NCBI GenBank assembly: GCA_022606135.1
Contig: JABYQN010000002.1
Span: 3,906,001 to 3,970,000 of the forward strand
Source: Fomes fomentarius
Lineage: Eukaryota; Basidiomycota; Agaricomycetes; Polyporales; Polyporaceae
Direction: 5' to 3'
DNA length: 64,000 nucleotides
A model generated the notes under the pieces. It was not told where the DNA came from. It saw only the letters and a list, made by a program, of their open reading frames with translations, and made no database searches. Below, in pieces: positions 11,043 through 21,500 of the stretch. The first letter of the stretch is position 1; each line of letters opens with the position of its first letter. A program made the translations under genes and the position numbers.

Positions 11043-11790
11043 TTGCGATCGCACAGCCTGAGGGCGATATCTGGAGGAGGTAGCTTTCCGGCGGCTACTG
11101 TTTGCAAAAGGCAATCAATCGAATCAGGACGATCATCTCTATAGAATAGTTGAGTTGTCGACCCAGATGTGCAAGGGGACGAAGCAAGGACGAAGAGCGA
11201 CGAAATCAGGCGCTTGGAAAGTCAATCCTACCTACATACGACAAAAGCGCCCGTTCTCCCAGAACGGTTCACTTGAGATTGAACACGCCGCTGTTCGCCC
11301 ATACGACGCAAAAGCAGAGCGCAACTGCTGACCTCGACGGAGGCCGCTATCCCACGAAGGTTGGTTCTGAAAGCTTTTGATGGACCACCAGCCTTGGAGC
11401 GCATCGTGGAAGTTGCTTCGGCAAAGCGCAGACAGGATGTGAGAATTAATGCAAAACAAATATGCGTACATGACTGCGAGAGATAATGTAGGTTTCGACC
11501 TGGTTAAGGCCGCAAAGCGAAGAGGAACAGCGGCCGCCTCCTCAGTCCCTGGCACCCATGGCCAATCGAAATCTGAGGCTTGCGGACGCGAGTCCCACGA
11601 GAGCGACGGCGAGACGATACAAAGGCAACACGACAGTCAAAAATATGTACTGCGAAGGGAAAGGCGAGCACAACTCAGATCTGACGATTGCGCCGCACAC
11701 GACGTGTAGTGTCTTCGTGTGTTTTGTGAGATATCTGAGGAGGGCGCGGGAGGGCGCGCAAGAGGACGGGAGAGCGACCGAAGGTGCTCC
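11043..11790. other. Intergenic between convergent genes
   Basis: Lies between the ends of the GH79 gene and the minus-strand DUF6534 gene. A short coding-like stretch at about 11330-11430 on the plus strand could be a gene remnant, but I do not recognise it. Confidence 0.5.
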
Positions 11791-13871
11791 TTATACGGCC
11801 TCTGTGCTATCAAAGTGCTTGTCCGAGCTCCCATACTTCGTTGATTGGTACTGTAGCGTGCGACTGTTCGAGCTCACGGTTCGTGTTCGATAATGCGAGG
11901 AGGGGCAACGTACCTCGGCAAGCTCGGCGAGCTCGGCATCACGGCGCGATTCCTTGGTAGTGTCAATCCGGATCGCGATTCCCGAGGCGTTGGGGTCCCG
12001 CTTCTGTCGTAGGAGTATAAACACGATGAGTGGGAGGAACCGATCGTATTCGGCAGGAAGGAGGAAAGCTCACGCTGACGCTGACGCTCCCGGGGGTTGC
12101 TGTACTGGGGTGCAGGTCTCGCAAAGAGACAGAGGCATCATGCACGTTCGAGGAGCCATCCCGTAGGCCCTTGCGAGAGTTGAGTGTCGCCATGAGGGAG
12201 TTCGAGTAGACTGCGTGTGAGGGATGTCAAGTCAGCTCGTGCTTCGCAAGAATGAAAGTGGGACACCTACGTCGACCAATGAGGAAGAAGAACGTGATGT
12301 AAACGAATGTATTCGGGAGGGCGAGGATGGTGATGAGGGACATGCAAGCGCAGATGCTGACGGGGAGGTCGGTCACGGGTCTGAACTGGATCATGGTAGA
12401 ACACACCTCGTTAACAGGCCAGTATTGACAGAGAAGACAATCTATGAAGAGTATATGAGGTGAGTTCGTCATGCAGACAGCTTCAGCGATATCGATTACA
12501 TACGAGCCTATTGATGAGTAGATTCGATCTATGAAACCCTGTCCTCGAGGTATGGAGTATGGTGCACAGGATGGCCGCAATGGCAACGTCTGCGGCAGCA
12601 GCAAATATGTTGATCAAGAGAGATAGTGCCTGGAAGAGGTAAGTACCTAGGTAAGCGATGGATGGAAGACGAGGCGTACTCTGACATGAACCAATTCCGC
12701 GAAGGTCTGGAGTTGTAGCCTAGACTGGAGGTGAGCCCACATGTCTGGATAAGTAGGGGACAAATAGCACAACGCACGCCTGGATTGTGTATGCTACAGA
12801 CGAGCGCGCATGTGAGATGATGATGCTATACCATTATGGCATACGGGGAACATGCACGTACCGGTGCTGACCGCTACGGGTATTCCATTCAATGTGTGAG
12901 CTGTATCATCTTTTGGGGCGCACAATGGGGCACGCACAGAATTCCGCCACAATCAACATCGCCTACAGATACTTCTGTGAGCTCGCACTGAACACAATGT
13001 CAACCCTGAACGTACCACAGGAATCACCAGATATAGCCTCTTCCCACCCACTAGGGCCAACATTCACCGTGAGCGGACTGACCAGATTGGACACGTATAT
13101 ACTCACACTTCCAGATCCGTACGAGAAAGAACCTGAATGAGCGCAGGGAGTTAGCGTCTCACAAGAGGGAACACGAGGCAAACGAAGGGAACACACGATT
13201 GCACGAAGAGGCCAGTTAATCCCTGCCATAGGAAGGTTAGTATCCACGCTAAGAAGTCTTGCATGTGTTGGTCGCGTTACCTGGATTAGAACCTCAATGA
13301 GGATAGTGCTGAGGCCCGAAGGTGAGCCTTCTCAACACAAGCGCGAATAGTGGCGGGTACCATACCTAGTCAGCTTGAAGAGCGCCGATGGGTCTCCATA
13401 GGTGGTGACGAGATACCAATACACTATGAGCAGTGAGATGGGCGGCATTCTCTCCTGGACGCAGTCCCGGCTTACCCGTATGCGATATCAAGGCCTGTTC
13501 TCCTCGTCAAAAAGATGCTTTGTCTACTCAACGGGGAGAGTACTCACTTGATGCACTGTATCTGTCACCCATACAGCGCCAACCTGCCCCCCCTGCATGA
13601 GAGTCTGTCACGTGATCGAACATGAGGTCCTTACCAGCAGCTTGATGTATGTTGGGTCGCGCGGATAGCGGGTGTAGTAGTAGTACATCTGCGAGAGAGA
13701 GACTTTGCCAGATAGTTCAAAGCTCCGATCGTTGTTTGGATGACGGGCGCACTTACCACCGTAGAACCTATCATGCCCATCCATTTCCCTGTCAACAGTG
13801 CCCGGACTTCCAAAACCTCCAGACGACACTCACACCGCGCCAAGGATCACCCCAATGAGCAGGGGACCCAT
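11791..13871 (-). CDS. DUF6534 seven-transmembrane protein 1, many small exons
   Basis: Start at 13871 (MGPLLIGVILGA, the typical opening of this family). Further exons read, in order: QMYYYYTRYPRDPTYIKLL, VGAVWVTDTVHQ, YWYLVTTYGDPSALFKLTR, FFLVRIWK, ALSLLINIFAAAADVAIAAI with LHTSRTGFHRSNLLINRL, and FSVNTGLLTR followed by SICACMSLITILALPNTFVY. The cytoplasmic tail begins NSLMATLNSRKGLRDGS. The order and motifs (YPRDP, YLVTTY, SRTGF-NLLINRL, INTGLLT, NSLxATLNSR) match the basidiomycete family of seven-helix membrane proteins whose role is unknown. It has more than ten exons, several under 60 nt. Individual boundaries are approximate, and the last exon could end before 11791, because a GTACGT donor follows ELAELAE near 11910. 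A second member lies at 57372-60373. Confidence 0.8.
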
Positions 13872-14630
13872 TCTAAGAGGATTGCGAGTCAGCGACCAGG
13901 CGCGTACGATCAGTCTCCGAGGACGCACGTTCCGTCGAGAGGGGCCATGGCGACTCGCGTTTTCGGGGAGGGGGAGGGAGTGGGATACTAGGTACACGGC
14001 GGACGGCGCGCCACAATTCCTCAGCCTTTTCTATAGTCTTCCACGAGCCCATGTGTTGAGCTGGCGCGCAGACTGGATCTGGTGCTCGCTTGAACGTTCA
14101 CGGAACGCGTGCAGAGGGCCCCAGACTTCCGGCACGGAAGCACAAGATCTTACTTAGTAAAGTAAGACAGTGGGCCCGGGCCCTCGCCCGGTGCCGTGGA
14201 TTGTACTTAATGAGAGGAGCTCGCGTAGAGCATCTCCATAGGCTGAATCCCTGATGGTTGCCGTTGAGCGCGAGTCGGAAAGGACGGTAGAAGGATCTGC
14301 TTGGGAGGCGACATGTTTGGGACCTTTCGACCGTCGAGACGCTCAGCGGTGATACGCGGTGATGGACAAGAACTCCAAGGTCCGTCCCCCCAATAGTTCT
14401 AACGCTTACAGACATTGCTGACGGACATCGGCACTTCCTTATGAACCATGAACGGGTGAGACATGGTCCGTACGATGCTGCTCCACAAGCTTAGTCGTAT
14501 ACGCTAGTTGAAACGCAGAGGGTGTGGGAGCCCGGCAGAGTAGATTTGAAGTTAGCGAGTTCGGTGCTAATAAAAAAAGTTTGCTTGCCTCGTGGCCAAA
14601 GTTTTTCGCACAATATGATGGGGCATCGCA
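13872..14630. other. Intergenic upstream of DUF6534 gene 1
   Basis: No gene recognised. It should include the minus-strand promoter of the DUF6534 gene and ends at the second hAT-like element. Confidence 0.5.
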
Positions 14631-14638
14631 GTTGGGTA
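14631..14638. repeat. Target site duplication of second hAT-like element, left copy
   Basis: GTTGGGTA occurs immediately before the left terminal repeat and exactly again at 15813-15820. Confidence 0.88.
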
Positions 14639-15812
14639 TAGTGTTGCCGTGGAGTGGAGTCGGAGTCCCTCTGGAGTGTCGGCAATCAGACTCCGCTGTA
14701 CTCCGGAGTGCCTTGGAGCGTAGGCGATTGCTCACGTAATTCACCACATATGGAAGGATCTATCTCGATGGCGCTCGCAGTACTCGAGTCTCGATTGCAT
14801 TCGTCGTAGGAATATATAGATTGTACTGTATAGTATAGAATGGCTGCTTGAGTGCCATTACTCGTCTAGTCGTCAGTGTGATCATCAAATGTGGTAGGAA
14901 GGATGGGTAGGAACTCAGTAATCTCGTCATCTTGTAGTAAATCCTCGGGTTTGCTGAGAAGTCGAGGTCCTACACCCTCCCGAAGTCGTTGTTTGAGTGA
15001 ATACTTGACAACCTGAAGAACCTCCATCATAGCACCACAAGATTGACGGAGTCTATCGGTCTCCTTGCTTGATGATAAGATTTGTTCGGAGGCCAGCAAA
15101 GACTCCAGGAGGTGGATAGGGATTCTGAGATGGAGGAGTGTCGAACAAGTGCTGAACTGGATATGCTGGTGGAAAATGCCTTGGGTTCTGTGCAGAGTTT
15201 GTACACAAGGGTTGAGACTGAAGAGGAGTAGAGGGTGATGGTGTTAACACGGATGTGAGTTCGGGACCAAGTAGTGTGTTACACATAGAGTCACTAAGTG
15301 AACTGCAGGTTTCGCAGTACTGATCTGACATGAGTGAGACGACCGGTGTCCTGAGAGTGCTCAAAATACTTATTATACTTGCCCACAGGCAAGCCAAGAA
15401 TTATAATTTGGACCCTACTATTGAGCCGACTGGGAGGAGGTACCTATATCTACCCAACGGTGCTACCCGAGCCTCAAATGTTTGCCCTAAAGGGATCTAA
15501 AAACTAACCGTAATGAGACAGAGACCAGGTAGATCTAGTAGAATCAAACAGACAGCGGGAGGGAGCGGACAGGTGAAAAGACGACTAGAAGGAGGTAAGC
15601 TCAAATGGTAGACGCGTGAAATGACCGCGTCGTGTTTGTGAACGTGACCGCGATTTGCGGTCAGCCTGAGGAAAGCCAGCCGAGTATTAAACGCTCACCC
15701 GAAATCGCGACATCTCGGTTGCTGTCGGAGTGCTGATGGAGTGACAAGCCGAGATGCCGGTCGGAGCAGAGTGGTCTGCACTCCGGAGTGCTCTGACTCC
15801 ACGGCAACACTA
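14639..15812. mobile_element. Non-autonomous hAT-like element (1174 bp)
   Basis: Perfect 17-bp terminal inverted repeats, TAGTGTTGCCGTGGAGT at 14639-14655 and its reverse complement at 15796-15812, are flanked by exact 8-bp duplications GTTGGGTA. TAGTG ends and an 8-bp duplication indicate a hAT-type element. Both ends also contain the subterminal palindrome ACTCCGGAGT, at about 14700 and 15780. No transposase is recognisable inside. The only coding-like content is a minus-strand frame between 15397 and 14866 that contains a frameshift. Its ends do not match those of the element at 1292-5119, so it belongs to a different hAT group and would need a transposase supplied from elsewhere. Confidence 0.9.
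14866..15397 (-). pseudogene. Frameshifted ORF inside the non-autonomous element
   Basis: A minus-strand reading starts near 15397 or at the internal ATG MSDQYCETCSS near 15332. It continues to about 15053 through a Ser/Pro/Gln-rich stretch, then must change frame to continue as LRQSCGAMMEVLQVVKYSLK and end LPTTFDDHTDD at 14866. I do not recognise the protein; the visible part has no hAT catalytic motif. It may be the C-terminal part of an accessory protein of the parent transposon or a captured host gene. The frame change suggests it is no longer functional. Confidence 0.45.
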
Positions 15813-15820
15813 GTTGGGTA

Positions 15821-16710
15821 CAAACTGCCGTGGCCGGTTGAAGGCGATCGTGTTCTCGACGTTGCCGACCCTTGCGCCTCAGGCGAGCCGCGAAGCACCA
15901 CAAGACCCAGGTGCCACGCATCCGCGTCACCGTGAGGAACGAGGAACGAACGAACCCGACTGGTCGTGCGGGGAACTCACGCCACGTCAGAGCGACCCGA
16001 GGCCGCTTCGGGGCGGAGATTCGATGAGCGGTTGGTGTCGAGGATCCCCGCTTCGAAACGGTGGATGAATGGGCCATATCTTGCCATCGCCGGCCGTTGT
16101 GGCTGATCAGATAGCATGCATTCCTGGCCGAGAGAGTCAGACGACCGCTGAGCAATGGAGAAGTTATGGAGTAGCTACCAATGCTCACACGACCATGTCT
16201 ACGTAGTTAGCCGCGGCGAGCGAGAATGGGAAGCTCCGCGCCATCTATGTATGAATCTTCAAATTCGCAGCCGACGGCAAGCACTTTCGTTTAGCCTTGA
16301 TCCTAACCCATCAGATCTCTCCTGCGCAACCGCACATCCCCGCTCGGCGCTTGCTTACCGAAAACAGTGAATGTCAACTTGGTATACATCTCTCACAAGA
16401 TCGCGACGGACGCGGAGGCATATTACGATAATCCTGTCAGCGGCGCCCTCTGGCGAGCATCGCGAGAAATTCACGGGCCCTCGTCAAATCGTACACGGCA
16501 CCGACCTAAATCATGTGAAGATGGGCTCCAGTTGTGGTCTGGTTACGAGCAGTACGTTGTATAAGATGACGGTGGTGGGACCGACCGACTTGCGACGAAC
16601 TGCTGCGGTCCGAAGCATGAAGGCAAAGGTCCTCGATAGATACTGTACCTATGCACATTACGACAACGCTGACTGCGCACACCTGCGTACAAACCCGCCG
16701 AACCCTAGAC
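15821..16710. other. Intergenic, nothing recognised
   Basis: Open frames occur on both strands, the longest on the minus strand at 15661-16188, but none shows a recognisable motif. Part of that frame runs into the transposon end, so it is not a credible gene. Confidence 0.5.
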
Positions 16711-17809
16711 TCAGAGAACAGCCACTGCACCCGCGACCACGCTCCCCAGCACCGCTGCGGCGCTGACCCACATCGATCTTGGAACAACAATGCTGCCCGC
16801 GCCGTTGTTGTTGGTTTTGAGAGAGGCACTGTGATCGAGTGGCAAGGAGGAAGGGCAAGACGCATGCTCGTTGAGAATCGAGTTCGCTGAAACGTGACAA
16901 TATCGATCAGCACTCACTTGTCCTCTGCCGCCGACGGCGGTGTGGCACTGGGAGCTTGCGATGACGCAGCGTCGGACGATTGCGCTTGGCTCGTCGCTAT
17001 GAAAGGTCATGTCAGCGTTTGTGGCTCTAAATCGATGTCACTGCGTACCATCTGCTGCGCTGGTTGGCTGTGCGGCGTCACTGTCATGGAAGGACGGCAA
17101 TGCAGCGTGAGCGAGTGAACACAACGGACCCTGGCCGCGAGGGAGACGTACACTTTGGGAGCGGCAGTGAACACTTGACCTCCGAAGGTCGTCACGTCGC
17201 CAACAGTTCCTGTTGCCAGTGTGAACGCCGCTCCACTGATCGAAGAGACATGGACAATGGGTGTCGAGCTGACATCTATGGCGGCCAAGACAGCCAGTAT
17301 GAATGGTCAGCAACTTGATTGGTAGGAACAAAAGCTGACCAGTAATGTAGGCAGTCAGGTCGGTTGCTGAGGCGGGTCCGATGATGTTGGAAGCCTGTAG
17401 AAGACCGAGCGTCGCTACATAGGGAGGGATGAGCTTGACCGTACGGCGCGGTTGATTCGAAGAGGCAATTCACCCTCAACGCCTTGCAGGGCGGGAGTTC
17501 CCACTGTGAAGTGGTGTCAGTCCAGGGTCCGATCAAGACCACAGGCGAATCGCGACATACCCATGGATGCGATATCGGCGGACTTTTCATTCACGAAAGC
17601 TACCGCATCGGAGAGAGCGACAGTAGTACTTGGCCCAGGGAAACCGAGCTCTGTCGGCATAGGGAGAGTGACTGTGAAAGGGATTGGTAAGCGTCCAGCG
17701 CAGAGTAACGCGAGATGAATGCGATCTGCTCACCGACGTCGATGCTGAAAGGAGCAGCAGACACCAAAAAAGGGAGGGCGAAGATCGCAAAGAGTGACCT
17801 GGAGTACAT
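16711..17809 (-). CDS. Small secreted, probably GPI-anchored protein A, multi-exon
   Basis: Starts at 17809 with a signal peptide (MYSRSLFAIFALPFLVSAAP). The next exons read TLPMPTELGFPGPSTTVALS and DAVAFVNEKSADIASM, then VGTPALQGVE, then LGLLQASNIIGPASATDLTAYIT. A distinctive block follows, TPIVHVSSISGAAFTLATG with TTFGGQVFTAAP. A Ser/Asn-rich region precedes a hydrophobic tail (SMWVSAAAVLGSVVAGAVAVL) at the stop, as in GPI-anchored proteins. It is a paralogue of the gene at 38201-39368, sharing the VGT-QxxE and VSS-ATG-GxVFTAAP blocks and the same small-exon layout. Exact boundaries of the short exons are approximate. A TATAAA on the minus strand near 17922-17927, about 115 bp upstream, is a plausible promoter. 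No known function; cell-surface or wall-associated is an inference from the two termini. Confidence 0.68.
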
Positions 17810-18577
17810 AGTGAAAGAAGAATCGAGGGCCGGCCCAAGAAGCTATGTGATAGGGAGAAAGAGCAAGAGTGTCCTCGGAACGAAGGGGTGAGGATGGGGA
17901 CTACCGCATGCGACCGCGCTGTTTATAATACGAAGAATTGACAGTTTCTCGCACGCACAGCTCAGATGTGAGAACGTCACGGCATTGTTAAACATAGATC
18001 AGTGGCGACCCAAAGCTAGCAGATCGCAGAGATGCACGTATCCGTGGAATAAACGAACGAAGCGTCTGCACGTTCGCACAAAGCCCAGCATAGGCCCCGT
18101 TACAGGGGAGGAAAATTGCATGAAACAAGCAGCATAGCCGCTTTCCATCCAAGGCTCAGCGAGGTGTTATCATGTGCATGAGCACTGGAATGCGAAGCTT
18201 ATACGACTACACGTCAGTACTTCTTGAATATACCTGTTGGTTACCGGAACACTTACCTCCGACCGATCGTCTATGGGCAGCGTTCTTACCACACTTCGCA
18301 CAGCAATTTGCAGAGACAGAAGCCCGTAGTCCTGAGAATGATAGGTTGTGTGGTAACACCTGGCAACCCAGTCTGCGGCAGGTCTGCGGTCTGAGCCATG
18401 CCAGTGGTCCTGGTCAAAAGCAGTGCCGGGCAACTCGGACGCCAGAAGCGCCAGTCTGTGACGTGACGCTCATCCGTGACCAAGCGCGTTGCAGGCGCGT
18501 TTTTCGCGTTACGCGTGTGACGGGACGCACTTGTCCGGTAATCGAGAAGTTACAGAGGATTTACTCCAGACCACAAC
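17810..18577. other. Divergent intergenic region
   Basis: Separates the minus-strand secreted protein gene from importin-9. A GC-rich stretch at about 18485-18530 contains TTTTTCGCG and ACGCGT, resembling E2F/MCB cell-cycle elements, just before the importin start. This resemblance alone is weak evidence. Confidence 0.4.
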
Positions 18578-21500
18578 ATGGCCTCCTCGGAAATTGCGCA
18601 ATGCCTGACTGCTACGCTCTCCTCAGACCCAAACACACGCATCTCTGCTGAACTCAAGCTCAGCGAAATCTTGCGCGCGCCAGGCTCGTTCCTCTCTAGA
18701 CCTCACTGTGGCCGGCGTAGACTTATGTCCCGACGCGTCCTACAGAAGCCGGGGTAGCTGTATCGCAGCTCGTGTTGGCCTCGGATGTTGAGCTATCCTT
18801 GCGGCAGATGAGTTTGACGCGTCTCTCTGGTACCGGACGTCTCTTGATGGCTTCATTCGTTCTAGCACTCTGCTGCTATCATCCTCCGCAAATATGTCAC
18901 CGAACACTGGTCTCCGTACTTCCCTCAGTTCAAGGGTTCCGCGCCGTCACCGGAGGTATGCTATCTGTTGTAATGATAGTGGCTGCTTGGCTCGGAGGTG
19001 TTGTGGCTTGTGGCTGATAGTAAGTACCCCGTTTACTGTAGGTGAAGGCGCGGATTCGGCAAGCCATCTTCCAGGGTCTATCTGACCCTATCCGCAAAAT
19101 CCGCTCTCTATCTGTGAGTACATACCTTAACTACAGTCTGCGTTCGCGCATGAATTGCGTTGTACAGGCCCATGTCCTCTCTTCAATAGCAAACTGTGAC
19201 TGGCCAGATGAGTACCCCGAACTGCTCAACTCCCTGATCACTCTCCTCTCCTCCCTTTCCCCCGACTCTGTACATGGCGCTATGCAAGTACTCACAGAGT
19301 TCATCAAGTCCGATCTCACGGAAGATCAGATCCTCCCCGTGCTCCGACAACTCCTGCCTGTCCTCCTCAACATTCTCGGCGCTCCTGAAGTACGTACGAC
19401 TACCCCCGTCTTAACCAATATCATGCTGACTCATACTGGCCACAGCAACACTCTGCACTCACTCGCTCACGAACAATCTCCGTGTTCCGTCAATGCGTAG
19501 AGTCACTGTACATGGTGAAGGACCAGTATCCGGAAGCTTCCAAGGAAGCCTCCGCTACAGTTCTCCCCGTTTGGCTGGACGCTTTCAAGACACTTCTCAA
19601 CGTTGATCCACGCTCAGATGTCGAAAACACACCAAATTGGGACGGTCTTGCAATCCGCATCCAGGTCTTCAAGGTATGTATCAGCCATGGGTCCAGAGAA
19701 CACATCTCACGCATGCAATTGCACAGACACTGGACACTATCCAGACCTCATTCCCTCGTGTACTCGCGCCACATCTGAAGGACCTCCTCTCCAGCGCCCT
19801 TGTTCACCTCTCCGCCCTCTTCCCGACCTTCACTCACTACTACTTGCAAGCGGCAGTGTCTGTGCCACGGTCAAGCGAGGATGAGATCATTGAGCTTACG
19901 CACCTTGTCTGCCCCATGCTTGACTTCGTAGCGAACATCGCACGATCGGGCAAAGCGAAGGACTGGTTAGAGGGCGAGAACTTTGCCAACCTGATCAGTG
20001 CGGTATTCAGCTGGGTCCAGATGACGAGTGAGGATGTGAGATGAAGTTGGTCTGTGTGAGATGGTCGATATATGCTGATTTTCAAATACTAGGAGGAGGA
20101 ATGGGCAAGCAACGCGAACGCGTTCGTTGCACAAGAATCAGATGACACCCTGTCGTACAGCGTTCGGATGGCTGGGTTTGATCTGCTTTCTGTGAGCATA
20201 TATCGATCGCCTCAACAGTGAACAGACTGACTGTGGTGCAGGTTCTCATCGACAGAAATGCTGTTGCTACTGTCTCAACATTCCAGTCCACCATTCATCG
20301 TGTCGTGGTAGACTCCGAGCAGGCACGCAATGCTGGCAACGCCGGCTGGTGAGTTGGAGGTATTGCTCCATAGGCGACTAGGCTGTCGTACTCACGGTGC
20401 ATCAGGTGGCGCGCACTCGAAGCCTCTCTTGCGGCTATTGGATCGCAAGCAGAAGATGTGCTAGATGCAATCGACGACGAGCGTGAATCGGGGCATGCTA
20501 AACCTATTGACATTGAGGCGTTGCTCACTAACGTGATCCCGAACTACCTCGTTCTCTCTCGTAGGCCTGCCTTTTGTATGAAATGCGGCCACTCGAGTGC
20601 TGATGGATATACTGCCAGAATTCCCCTTCTTGCAGGGCCGTGCGTTTGTGTTCGCGAGTCAATACGCCAAACTACTCCCTTCACAACTCGCTGGTCAGTA
20701 TTTGGACGCCGCGGTGCAAGTGCTTGAAGCCTCAGAGGCTGGCGTCCCTGTGAAGGTATCTGCTGTCAAGGCAATTCACAAGTATGATTCGTCGCGTCAG
20801 ACGCCTGTGTCGAGCACTCACAACAACCTTGACTTGTCGCAGCTTCTGCCAGAACGTAGACGACGCCGTCGCAGTGCCGCTCGCGCCGCGGATCGCTAAG
20901 GACATCGGGCCCTTCCTCCCTGTGACGTCCGAGGACACACTCACGCTCGTGCTCGAGACCCTCGCCGTCGTCGTGCAGATCAACGACGGCAAGTGGATCA
21001 CGGAGGACCTGGCGCGCGCGATTGTGCTCGCGATCCTTGACGTCTGGATGAAGAACAACAAGGACCCGATCTTCATCTCCATCATGTCCGACGTCCTCGA
21101 GTCTCTTGCGTCCTCCCCCGCCCCTGGCGTGTATGCGGCGGTCGTGCAGCAGGCGCTTCCGACGCTGACGAACGCCATCGGGACGTACGCGACGACGGAC
21201 TCGTGGATCGCGAGTGCAGCGGTCGAGCTTGCGAACAGCCTTGTGGAGGGCGCGCCTGAGGGCGGATTGGGCGATGGGTTCTTGGCGTTGCTTGCTCCCA
21301 GTTTGTTCGCGTGTTTGCACACGACGGAGGATCGTGAGACCATTCAGGTATACTTATTTCTTCGTGCTCAATCTCACCCTTTGCGCTGACATGTGACGCA
21401 AACAGAACGGTATCGCAGGCTTAACGCTCATCATCCGGAAGGACATCAACCAGCTTATTGGCTGGTCTGACCCCTCCAGTGGCCAGACAGGCCTCGACGG

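Noticed and set aside
9554..11114. Very long alternative reading frames on both strands overlapping the GH79 gene (about 509 and 440 codons).
   Set aside because: They mirror the strong third-position GC bias of the real gene, have Arg/Ala/His-rich nonsense composition and no motifs.
11245..11265. CGTTCTCCCAGAACG shared between this intergenic site and the monooxygenase coding sequence near 8671 as a dispersed element.
   Set aside because: Only about 15 bp match with no extended similarity; one copy is ordinary coding sequence.
18485..18530. E2F/MCB-like words before importin-9 as a regulatory element.
   Set aside because: Short motifs are expected by chance in GC-rich DNA; no second line of evidence.
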